This document shows, piece after piece, positions 9,197-16,844 of a DNA stretch of 64,000 nucleotides (positions are counted from its first letter, which is position 1; every line of letters begins with the position of its first letter). The stretch spans positions 62,001-126,000 of the forward strand of contig DUCM01000013.1 of NCBI GenBank assembly GCA_012959785.1. The letters run 5' to 3'. This DNA is from Planctomycetota bacterium. Lineage in GTDB: Bacteria > Planctomycetota > UBA1135 > GCA-002686595. The translations under genes and the position numbers were made by a program. A model generated the notes under the pieces. It had not been told where the DNA came from and did not search any database. It was given only the letters and a program-made list of their open reading frames with translations.

Positions 9197-10006
9197 TCAG
9201 TTGGTCCAGGCGATTTCGAATCCGTTGGTCAGATTGAACCAGGAGGCGCAAGGAGAAGCACTCGGGTTGCGGTACCAATACTGGTAGCGCCGGATGTCGC
9301 CGGGGATCAGACCCGCGCCCATGGGAGTCAGGGAATTGGCCACGGCCGACCCATTCGCCACCACGATGCCCAGGCGCACGAGGGCGCCGCCAGCGCAGCG
9401 CAAGCCGTCACCAAAGGCGTCGGCTCCACCTGTGAAAAAACCCGCGTCATCATCCTGCCATGCGCCGACCACGATCAAGTTGTCGTCCATGGCGATGGCG
9501 TTACCGAACTGGGCGTTTTGTGCCGGGTCCGGGGCGGTCAGTTTCTGATCTTGCACCCAGGTCACACCGTTGCAGCGGAACACATAGGCCGAACCAGAGC
9601 TGCTCACGACATCGTCGTCGAACTTGGCGCCCACCACGAGGGCGTTGCCCGCGATGTCCACCGACCAGCCGAAGCGATCTGAAGCAGCCTTGTCACTGGC
9701 CGTCAAACGCTGGGAGTGGACCCAGCTCATACCTTTGAAGTGGAACAGTTCAATGGAGCCTGCTCGGCTGGCGAAGTCATCATCGTCTGGGGCGCCACAC
9801 ACAGCCCCGTCGCCGTCGATCGCGACGGCCTGGCCGAAGTGGTAGGAAGATCCCGCAATGGGCCGGGTGAGTTCTTGTTCTTCGACCCAACTTCCCGCCG
9901 TAGGGCGAAAAATATAGGCCGAGCCAGCGGCGTTCAGCGTTTTTTCCTCGTCACCGGAGCCGACGATCATGAGGTTTTCGGAGAGATCCGTCCGCGCTCG
10001 ATGCAA
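9197..10006 (-). pseudogene. Truncated FG-GAP repeat protein (likely pseudogene)
   Basis: The frame encodes FG-GAP-like repeats (FGQAVAIDGDGAV, FGWSVDIAGNALVVGA, FGNAIAMDDNLIVVGA) and ends with the module seen in neighbouring genes (FGDGLRCAGG to WYRNPSASPC). It has no signal peptide. A stop codon lies a few codons upstream of the only usable start (TTG at 10006), so the N-terminal half is missing. The ~90-residue cysteine-rich linker that separates propeller and tail in the relatives is also gone: the last repeat runs directly into FGDGLRC. Both losses suggest a decayed copy truncated where the divergent ABC exporter begins. Confidence 0.6.
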
Positions 10007-10113
10007 CTCTCGACGCCTTCAAGAGCGCCCTCCGAGCCACAAATAGCACTTTCTCTCCGATGGCAGGCCCTGTGACTGGACAAGGGACCGGGCAGTTCAC
10101 GAAGATCCCGCCC

Positions 10114-11991
10114 ATGGAATCGGGCACTCGAACCACTTGGCTGCTCCTCTTGCCCCATGTGAAGAAGCACACCTGGGGCTTGCTAGCGGTCTGCATCGTG
10201 GGCTTCTTCGCCGCTGTGGGCGAGCGCTCGGTGTTCCTTCTGCTCGAGCCCACCTGGGCGATCCTCTTCGATGGAGGAGCGGCAAGTGAGGCGGCGGCCC
10301 GCGAAGTGCCGGGGGCCTTCGCGGAGATTAGCCAAGCCCGCTCCCAATTCATGGAGACGATTCTCGGCAGCCTCGATGTTTCAGCCTATGCCGACAAGAT
10401 GGCCATCCTGTGGCGCGTCGCCTTTGTGGTGCTTTTTCTCGCGGCTTTTTCCGGTGTGTGTCAGTACGCCTTTACCTGGCTGTCACGCAGAATCGCACTG
10501 CTCATGGTCGTCGATCTGCGCATGCGCTTGGCGCGGCACTTGATGGGGCTGTCGATGAAGTATCACGACAGGCGCCACCTCGGCGACCTGCTCAGTCGCA
10601 TCAGCGCCGATGTGGGCAGCACACTAGCGGTGCTCAATGATGCAGCGCGCAATCTCGTGCTGGAGCCGATGCTGGCCTTGGCGTCCCTCGCCATGGCCTT
10701 CTTCGTGGCGCCCATGGCAACCCTGATCATGATGGTTGGCCTGCCGACGGTAGTCATCCCGGTCACCCTGCTCGGCAAGCGTGTGCGCAAGGGATCCAAG
10801 AAGAGCCTGACTACTCTTGGTGCCTCAGTGCAGGTGCTCTCCCAGATGTTCCAGGGCGTGCGCACGGTCAAGGCCTTTCGCGCCGAGGAGCGCGAATTGG
10901 AAAGCTTCCGGCGCATCAATCAGGAATATGTGGGCTCGACCATGAAGATGGTGCGCGCCATCGCCCTGACCAATTCATGGACGATTGTCTTCACCCACGC
11001 GGGGCTGGGCATGTTGGTGGTGGGCATCGGGTATCTGACGCTCAACAACATCGGCGGCTTTGGCGCTGGCGGCGGCATGGTGGCCTGGTTCGTCTTGGTG
11101 GCCAATATCTACACCAATATGAAAAAGACAACGCGCATGTGGGCGCGGGTTCAGGAGTCGGTGGGGGCGGCGGAACGCTTGCAGTCTCTGCTCGACGAGC
11201 CCGTTGACTTGCTCGAGAGCCCAGGCGCCAAGACTCTCACCGGTCTCGGAACCGGAATCCAGATCGAGGGGCTCTCGTTCACCTACCCAGAGAGCGACGA
11301 GGCTGCGTTGCATGACCTCGATCTCGAGATTCGCCCCGGCGAGACCCTGGCGCTAGTGGGAGCCTCGGGGGCGGGCAAGTCGACCCTGATCGACATCATC
11401 GCGCGCTTTCGCGATCCTTCTTCCGGGGCGCTGCTCGTCGATGGCCATGACCTGCGCGAATTGACCCTCGATTCCTGGACGGCGCAGTACGCCATGGTCA
11501 GCCAGACGCCGTTCTTGTTCCACGCCACGGTGGAGGAGAACATTCGCTACGGCAAGCCTGACGCGACTTTCGAGGAAATCGTTGTCGCCGCCCGCGCCGC
11601 CGGCATCCACGACTTCATCGAGAGCCTCTCCGAGGGTTACGCCACCGATGTGGCCGACATGGGTGCGCGCCTCTCTGGCGGCCAGCGCCAGCGCATCACC
11701 ATCGCCCGGGCGATTCTGAAGGGCGCGCCGCTCTTGCTCCTCGACGAGGCCACCAGCGCTCTCGACACCGAAACCGAGCGCCTGGTGCAGGCTGCACTGG
11801 AGGAGCTCATGCGCGGTCGCACCGTGGTAGTCATCGCCCACCGCCTCTCCACCATTCGCTCCGCCGACCGCATCGCCGTCTTCGAAGCTGGCCGCCTGGT
11901 CGAACTCGGCACTCACTCGGATCTCCTCGATGCCTCCGGCGCCTACTCCCGCCTGCACGCCGCCCAGTTCAGCGAGCAAGCGCTGAGTTAG
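10114..11991 (+). CDS. ABC exporter, fused permease-ATPase (MsbA-like)
   Basis: A 625-residue half-transporter. I prefer the ATG at 10114 (MESGTRTTWLLLLPHVKKH); an in-frame start at 10060 would add 18 residues. The N-terminal ~340 residues form the six-helix exporter domain. The nucleotide-binding domain has Walker A GASGAGKST (~residue 415), signature LSGGQRQR (~519), Walker B LLLLDEAT (~539) and H-loop IAHRLST (~574). By family it acts as a homodimer moving lipids or hydrophobic compounds out of the inner leaflet; MsbA-type lipid A-core flipping is one possibility. The large N-terminal extracytoplasmic loop (residues ~45-100) is longer than in E. coli MsbA. Confidence 0.9.
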   Translation: MESGTRTTWLLLLPHVKKHTWGLLAVCIVGFFAAVGERSVFLLLEPTWAILFDGGAASEAAAREVPGAFAEISQARSQFMETILGSLDVSAYADKMAILWRVAFVVLFLAAFSGVCQYAFTWLSRRIALLMVVDLRMRLARHLMGLSMKYHDRRHLGDLLSRISADVGSTLAVLNDAARNLVLEPMLALASLAMAFFVAPMATLIMMVGLPTVVIPVTLLGKRVRKGSKKSLTTLGASVQVLSQMFQGVRTVKAFRAEERELESFRRINQEYVGSTMKMVRAIALTNSWTIVFTHAGLGMLVVGIGYLTLNNIGGFGAGGGMVAWFVLVANIYTNMKKTTRMWARVQESVGAAERLQSLLDEPVDLLESPGAKTLTGLGTGIQIEGLSFTYPESDEAALHDLDLEIRPGETLALVGASGAGKSTLIDIIARFRDPSSGALLVDGHDLRELTLDSWTAQYAMVSQTPFLFHATVEENIRYGKPDATFEEIVVAARAAGIHDFIESLSEGYATDVADMGARLSGGQRQRITIARAILKGAPLLLLDEATSALDTETERLVQAALEELMRGRTVVVIAHRLSTIRSADRIAVFEAGRLVELGTHSDLLDASGAYSRLHAAQFSEQALS

Positions 11992-12269
11992 CGCGGCCTA
12001 TTCACGCAAGATTGCTCCAGGGGCGAGTGCAGGTCGTATTGAAGAGCTTGGGGTAACTGCCCGGCCGTGCCCGAAGTCAGGTAGAAGGCGAAGCTCCCAT
12101 CCTGGCTGTTGGCAAGTCCTTGTTTCTGAAGCCCGCTTGCGTATCGATCGTAGCGAGTAACTGTCCCGGACATTGTTTCCCCCAGATCATTGAAAACTGC
12201 GACTGTATCCACGAAGACCTGCTCTTGTCCCAGCATGGCTTGAGCTCCAGCCTGCGTTTTCCACTCCAT
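11988..12269 (-). pseudogene. Fragment resembling an NxxGxxxF tandem-repeat secreted protein
   Basis: A 93-codon frame whose text looks protein-like (VFVDTVAVFNDLGETM; NSQDGSFAFYLTSG). The NSQDGSFAFYL segment resembles the repeat of planctomycete choice-of-anchor NxxGxxxF proteins (DUF7453-like). It has no signal peptide, is far shorter than that family, and overlaps the end of the ABC exporter gene by four bases. I read it as the remnant of a secreted protein gene, with low certainty. Confidence 0.3.
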
Positions 12270-12327
12270 TGGGGTGCAGGAGAGCCTGCTTTCATCGGCC
12301 CGAGCGACCTCTCAATTGGGCGCGAGA

Positions 12328-14037
12328 TCAGGGACTGAACGCCAACTCGAAGCCGTTCGAGAGGTTGAAGCCGGCACCGCAAGGACTGGCGAGGGGATCG
12401 CGGTACCAGACCTGAAAGCGGCGCGTGTCGCCGGGGGCCCAGGCGCCGGCGGGAGAGAGGGAAGGGCCAAAGCCGGCGGCGCCGGTGGGATCCGAGGCTT
12501 GCACCGCGAGGCGCTTGAGGGCGCCGCCGGCGCAGCGCAGGCCGTCGCCGAAAAGCGCGCCGGCGCCGGACTGGACGCGGTTGTCGGCGCTGATAAGCAG
12601 GGCCGGCTGGCCGGGCACGAGGCCCTGGGCTGCAAATTCGAGATCATCGGCGGCCAGGGAGGCCGTGCCGCTGCCCTCGAGATGCGCGCCGACGCCGCTG
12701 GAGTTGGCGCAGCCTTCCTGGCCTCCGCCGCCGTTGCCACAGGGACAAGGCGTGCCGCTGCCGTCTCCGAAACAATAGGTTGTGCCGAAGAGGTTGTGGT
12801 CGGAGAAGGCCAGGAGTCGCCCCCCGGCGGCGAAGAGTTTGTCGGCCACTACCAACTCACCGTGGCCGTCGCCGTCGATGTCGAATCCGCCGGCCACACT
12901 CGAGCCGAAGGACGCCGAGCCACTCTGCGCCTGGAGGGTCAGGAGCGAAACCCCGGCCACGCCAGAGTACACCTCGGCGTTGTTCGCGCCGGGCGCTCCG
13001 GCGAGCAGGTCGGGCACGAGGTCGCCATCCGCATCACCCGCCGACGACAGGCAACTCCCCAAAAGAGACTGGGTGCTGCCCTGGATTTCGAAGAGCACAC
13101 TGGCCGTGGCACATGAGAGAACCGTTAGAGAGCCGGCGTCGGCGCCGCCGCCTGGGTCGAAGGGCGCACCCACGGCAAGATCGCCGGCGCCGTCGCCATC
13201 GACATCTCCCAGGGCCGCCAGGGCGAAACCAAATCGTTCGCCGGCCGAATTTCCATGGACCGTGAACAGGATCTGCCCGCTCTGGCCCGACCAGATGCGC
13301 ACCGAGCCGGAGTCGTTGCCGCCGTTGTCGTCCCGCGGCGCGCCAGCCGCGAAGTCCGCCCGACCGTCGCCGTCGATGTCGCCCAGGCCGCAGGCGCTGC
13401 TGCCCAGCTCATCCCCGGCCAAGTCGCCCACATGCTGCGCGAGCTGCGCGCCGCTGGCGCCCGAGAACACATACAGGCTGCCTGCGTCGCTGCCGTTCGA
13501 GTCCTCGCCGGGTGCGCCCACCAAAAAGTCGTCGATTCCGTCGCCGTCCACATCGCCAGCGCCAGCCACGGCCATGCCGAAGAGGGCAAAGGCCTCGCTG
13601 CCGGCGATGAAGTGGATCGTCCTGCCGTTTGCACCAGAGAGGGCGTAGGCGCCGCCGCCGAAAAACGCGCCGGCCGAGTGAAAGGGCGCACCCACGAGGA
13701 GATCGCCCACGCCATCGCCGTCGATGTCGCCCAGCCAACCCACGGCCTGGCCCAGGCGTTCGCCGCCCGCGCTGCCGTCCACGCGGAACAAGAGCGCGCC
13801 GCTCGCGCCGGAAAGGGCGTAGGCGCTGCCGCCGTTCGCCGCTCCGAAGCCGGTTCGAGGCGCACCAACCCACACGTCGCCCACGCCATCTCCGTCGAGG
13901 TCGGCGCTTACCACGAGAGCCGCACCGAAGGAATCGCCGGGGTTCTCCCCCCGCTCTTCGTAGACGACGATCTGGGCCCTGGCCGGGCCGGCGCAGAGCA
14001 GGGCCCAGGCGACGAGGATCAGGATGGGACGGGTCAT
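12328..14037 (-). CDS. Secreted FG-GAP repeat protein with cysteine-rich C-terminal module
   Basis: A 569-residue protein with a signal peptide (ILILVAWALLCAGPARA). About seven FG-GAP repeats follow, each with a DxDGDGxxD calcium loop (for example DLDGDGVGDVWVGAP near residue 47 and DIDGDGRADFAAGAP), predicting a seven-bladed propeller. After it come YCFGDGSGTPCPCGN, a ~90-residue linker, FGDGLRCAGGALKRL and a final PGDTRRFQVWYRDP segment. The same tail ends the genes at 9197 and 54027. Its start codon lies beside the 39-bp palindrome shared with the divergent aldo/keto reductase. The strand has extreme GC bias, which creates long shadow frames on the other strand. Confidence 0.9.
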   Translation of the reverse strand: MTRPILILVAWALLCAGPARAQIVVYEERGENPGDSFGAALVVSADLDGDGVGDVWVGAPRTGFGAANGGSAYALSGASGALLFRVDGSAGGERLGQAVGWLGDIDGDGVGDLLVGAPFHSAGAFFGGGAYALSGANGRTIHFIAGSEAFALFGMAVAGAGDVDGDGIDDFLVGAPGEDSNGSDAGSLYVFSGASGAQLAQHVGDLAGDELGSSACGLGDIDGDGRADFAAGAPRDDNGGNDSGSVRIWSGQSGQILFTVHGNSAGERFGFALAALGDVDGDGAGDLAVGAPFDPGGGADAGSLTVLSCATASVLFEIQGSTQSLLGSCLSSAGDADGDLVPDLLAGAPGANNAEVYSGVAGVSLLTLQAQSGSASFGSSVAGGFDIDGDGHGELVVADKLFAAGGRLLAFSDHNLFGTTYCFGDGSGTPCPCGNGGGGQEGCANSSGVGAHLEGSGTASLAADDLEFAAQGLVPGQPALLISADNRVQSGAGALFGDGLRCAGGALKRLAVQASDPTGAAGFGPSLSPAGAWAPGDTRRFQVWYRDPLASPCGAGFNLSNGFELAFSP

Positions 14038-14038
14038 A

Positions 14039-14077
14039 CCATTGATGATACGAAACCTGGTTCCGTATCATCAATGG
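14039..14077. promoter_or_regulatory. 39-bp near-perfect palindrome filling the divergent intergenic space
   Basis: The arms CCATTGATGATACG (14039-14052) and CGTATCATCAATGG (14064-14077) match perfectly. The centre (AACC-T-GGTT with one A/C mismatch) continues the symmetry, so 39 bases have a single mismatch. It occupies essentially all the space between the start codons at 14037 (minus) and 14079 (plus). It could be a shared operator, a transcript hairpin on both strands, or a short REP-type repeat. Confidence 0.7.
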
Positions 14078-14078
14078 C

Positions 14079-15143
14079 ATGCACACCAAGGCCCTCGGCA
14101 CGAGCTCTCTCCAGGTCCCGCGGATTTCCTTCGGCGCCTGGGCCATCGGCGGTTGGTACTGGGGGGGTGCCGACGATGCGACCTCCATCGAAGCGCTCAC
14201 CGCGGGGCTCGACGAGGGGCTCAGCGCCATCGACACCGCCCCGGTCTATGGCTTTGGCCACTCGGAGAAGATCATCGGTCAGGCCCTGCGCGGGCGCCGC
14301 GACGAGGCTCTGGTGATGACCAAGGCGGGTCTCCGCTGGGATGACGAAGAGGGAGAGTTCTTCTTCAAGACCGCCGATGTGGACGGCAAGGTCCGCAGCA
14401 TTTACCGCAATTTGCGGCCTGCTTCCCTGCGCCATGAGGTCGAGGCCAGTCTGCGTCGCCTGAACATCGAACACATCGACCTGTTGCAGATTCACTGGCC
14501 CGATCCCAGCACGCCCATCGCGGAATCCATCGGCGCCCTCTTCGATATGCGCAGCCAGGGCCTGCTGCGCGAGATCGGTGTTTCGAACTTTTCGACGGAG
14601 CAGATGGACGCGGCGCGCGAGGCTCTGGGCGGCGTGCCCCTCGCCAGTTGCCAGCCCAAGTACAACTTGTTGCAACGCGAAAGCGAGACCGAGATCCTGG
14701 CCTACGGGATCGAGCATGAGATTGGCACCCTGGTCTATTCGCCCCTGGAGCAGGGACTCTTGAGCGGCAAGGTGACCGGCGCGCGCAAACTGCCTGCGGA
14801 CGACCAGCGCAACAAGCATCCGAATTTCCAGAGCGCACGCCGCTCGCGAATCAATCAGGTCTTGAGCCAGGAGGTCCAACCCATCGCCGAGGCCCATGGA
14901 GCCAGCGTGGCCCAGACGGTCCTTGCCTGGACGGCGCTGCAAGCGGGAGTCACCAGCGTCCTGTCGGGTATTCGCAGCAAGGAGCAAGCCCGCGAGAACG
15001 CCGCCGCCGCTCGCGTGGAGCTCAAGCAGGCTGAATTGATCTCCATCGACCAAGCCTTCCGGGCCTTGCTGGCCGAATTTGCGGCAAAGGGCGGCAAGCA
15101 GCGCGGCTTGGGCGGGCTCCTCAGGCGCATGCTCAAGCGCTGA
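14079..15143 (+). CDS. Aldo/keto reductase
   Basis: A 354-residue protein beginning MHTKALGTSSLQVPRISFG, the usual start of the family. The catalytic tetrad is visible: Asp and Tyr in DTAPVYG (~residues 52-57), Lys in MTKAG (~82) and His in IHWPDP (~139). The NADPH-binding end is TSVLSGIRSKEQARENAAA. These TIM-barrel enzymes reduce aldehydes and ketones, or oxidise sugars, with NADPH in the cytoplasm. The substrate is not predictable. It is slightly longer than the common ~320 residues because of a helical C-terminal tail. No promoter or RBS can be placed outside the palindrome just upstream. Confidence 0.92.
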   Translation: MHTKALGTSSLQVPRISFGAWAIGGWYWGGADDATSIEALTAGLDEGLSAIDTAPVYGFGHSEKIIGQALRGRRDEALVMTKAGLRWDDEEGEFFFKTADVDGKVRSIYRNLRPASLRHEVEASLRRLNIEHIDLLQIHWPDPSTPIAESIGALFDMRSQGLLREIGVSNFSTEQMDAAREALGGVPLASCQPKYNLLQRESETEILAYGIEHEIGTLVYSPLEQGLLSGKVTGARKLPADDQRNKHPNFQSARRSRINQVLSQEVQPIAEAHGASVAQTVLAWTALQAGVTSVLSGIRSKEQARENAAAARVELKQAELISIDQAFRALLAEFAAKGGKQRGLGGLLRRMLKR

Positions 15144-15214
15144 GGCGCGGCCTGCGAAGGGGCGGCCCTTTGCCTCGGCCTCGATCACAAGAAATGAGGG
15201 TGTCTGGTCAGTTC

Positions 15215-15252
15215 AGGGCTGGCTCAATCTCCCAATCCATTGAGCCAGCCCT
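15215..15252. repeat. Inverted repeat, 14-bp arms
   Basis: AGGGCTGGCTCAAT (15215-15228) is perfectly complementary to ATTGAGCCAGCCCT (15239-15252) with a 10-base loop. It lies 71 bases after the aldo/keto reductase stop. No T-run follows, so it may be a repeat element or a processing hairpin rather than an intrinsic terminator. Confidence 0.6.
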
Positions 15253-15285
15253 CTCTGCCAACGCCCACATCGCGTGAAAGATTGC

Positions 15286-15404
15286 GAGTACGGAGTCAGG
15301 GCAATTGCATCCCGATTCCCCTTCCCGGGCCACACGACAGTCCTTCGTACGGTTGTGTGGCCCGGGAAGGGGAATCGGGATGCAATTGCCCTGACTCCGT
15401 ACTC
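15286..15404. repeat. Long perfect inverted repeat (50-bp arms, 19-base loop), REP/MITE-like
   Basis: The left arm 15286-15335 (begins GAGTACGGAGTCAGGGCAAT) and right arm 15355-15404 are perfectly complementary over 50 bases around a 19-base loop. Perfect pairing of this length suggests a recent insertion or active maintenance. The outer ends resemble terminal repeats of non-autonomous elements mobilised by REP-associated (Y1 type) transposases. That is an inference, as no transposase is present in the window. Confidence 0.75.
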
Positions 15405-15453
15405 GAGTTTTTGGGCCCCTTGGCCGATTCAAGGGTACGCGCCCTCCGACCCC

Positions 15454-16542
15454 ATGAGATTCCCCGGCCTTTTCATCGCGGCAACAGCCGCCTGCCTCCT
15501 CACGAGCTGCGGAGCGCAACCAGAACTTCACTCCCGGAACTACGGCTCTCTCGACAAGCCGCGCTTCGAGGGCCGGACCACACTCCATGAGAGCGGCCTG
15601 GCTCTGGCCGAAGGCGACTGGCGGTTCTGGTTCAAGAGCGGCCGGTTGCAGGCCCAGGGTCGCTTCGAGCAGGGCGCCTTGCCGGACGAGGCCGGCTTTG
15701 GTTCAGAGTCCACGATCATTCCCCTGGTGGGGCGCGTTGGGCTCTGGCGGATCTGGCATGCGAGTGGCACCCTGGCAGCCGAGGGCCATTACCACGACGG
15801 TGCGCGCCACGGGCTCTGGCGAGAATTCGATGAGAGCGGTTTTCAGATTCTTGAAGCGCGCTACGACGAGGGCCACGAAGAAGGTCTCCAACGCCGCTGG
15901 CATGGTAACGGTGCCCGGAGCGTTGAGGCGCGCTTTGCGAGCGGCAGGCGCGAAGGGCTCTCCGAAGAGTGGAGTGCCGCCGGCACACTGGTCGCTTCGG
16001 GCGAGTACCAGGCTGACCAAGCTGCGGGCTTTCACCAACTTTTTTGGCCCACCGGCGAGTCGCGGGAAGAAGCTCAATACAAGGACGGCATGCTCCATGG
16101 AGTGCGTCGTGTGTGGGATGAGTCGGGCTGTTTGAGTTGGGCGGCGATTTACAGCCACGGCGAGCAGACAGGCCCCTTCCAGCTCTTTCACCCCTCCGGT
16201 TCCGTGCGCCAACAGGGTGTCTTCGATCAGGGCCAATTACACGGCAAGCTCTCCTCCTTTGACGCAAGCGGCCATTGCCTGTGGGTCTTCGATTACGAGC
16301 ACGGCGAACAGAACGGCTTGCGCAGGCACTGGTATCCCAATGGCCTGTTGCGTTCCGCAGGTGACTTCTACGAGGGCCGTCCCCAGGGGCTGCACCAGGA
16401 GTGGTACTCTAGCGGCCAGTTGAAATCGACCGGGCATTACGCCGAGGGACGGCCCGTGGGCCATTGGCGGCGCTTCCTCCCGGATGGCTCGCCCGACGAA
16501 CGCTTGAGCCGCAGGGCGGGCCAAGGCGACTCCCGGCGTTAG
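15454..16542 (+). CDS. MORN-variant (YwqK-type) repeat lipoprotein
   Basis: A 362-residue protein. I start it at the ATG at 15454, which gives a lipoprotein signal with a lipobox (CLLTSC); the longer frame runs into the inverted repeat. The mature part is a tandem array of ~23-residue repeats of the MORN-variant type, for example GARHGLWREFDESG, GQLHGKLSSFDASG and GRPQGLHQEWYSSGQLKSTG. Such repeats form extended beta-hairpin solenoids and are known from YwqK-family antitoxins and many planctomycete lipoproteins. It is probably an envelope-bound scaffold. No toxin-like partner adjoins it. Confidence 0.85.
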   Translation: MRFPGLFIAATAACLLTSCGAQPELHSRNYGSLDKPRFEGRTTLHESGLALAEGDWRFWFKSGRLQAQGRFEQGALPDEAGFGSESTIIPLVGRVGLWRIWHASGTLAAEGHYHDGARHGLWREFDESGFQILEARYDEGHEEGLQRRWHGNGARSVEARFASGRREGLSEEWSAAGTLVASGEYQADQAAGFHQLFWPTGESREEAQYKDGMLHGVRRVWDESGCLSWAAIYSHGEQTGPFQLFHPSGSVRQQGVFDQGQLHGKLSSFDASGHCLWVFDYEHGEQNGLRRHWYPNGLLRSAGDFYEGRPQGLHQEWYSSGQLKSTGHYAEGRPVGHWRRFLPDGSPDERLSRRAGQGDSRR

Positions 16543-16844
16543 CAGCACGGCCCGCTTGGGGCTGCGCAGAAAACAGCCCGACTCCTGCGCCGCCTGCCGA
16601 TGGCGGCGGCCGCGGGCAAGCTGCGGATGGTCGTTAGCCTGGATGACACCCTCGTGCACACACGGCCCAGGAATTCACCGCGGCGAAAGAGCCTCTTGCA
16701 GAAGGGAAGATCACAAGCGACTCTTGCGGATCCGAGGGGCCATGGCCATGGCCCATTTTTGCGACTTCCTCTCTTGCTATAGTTTCAGATGGGGCTCGCT
16801 GGAGAAGTTCCCCGTGCTTGCTCGATTGGTTTATCTTGCGCTTC
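16543..16844. other. Intergenic region, no gene seen
   Basis: A 302-base gap between two plus-strand genes. No frame looks protein-like. A possible -10-like TATAGT lies near 16775, about 70 bases before the next start, but no good -35 element pairs with it. It probably contains the promoter of the FGE-fold gene. Confidence 0.35.

Larger units (their letters stand above)
15144..15453. other. Intergenic region with two strong inverted repeats
   Basis: This 310-base gap between two plus-strand genes has no convincing coding frame; its ORFs are the two strands of the repeats. It holds a 14-bp-arm hairpin at 15215-15252 and a 50-bp-arm inverted repeat at 15286-15404, both listed separately. Confidence 0.6.

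Noticed and set aside
12274-14316. Long plus-strand frames across the FG-GAP gene
   Set aside because: They mirror the DxDGDG repeats of the minus-strand gene and have no recognisable protein features.
15286-15404. CRISPR array or IS element
   Set aside because: There is one inverted repeat, not regularly spaced direct repeats, and no transposase frame is present.
15208-15590. ORFs in the inverted-repeat region on both strands
   Set aside because: They read the two arms of the palindrome and lack protein character.
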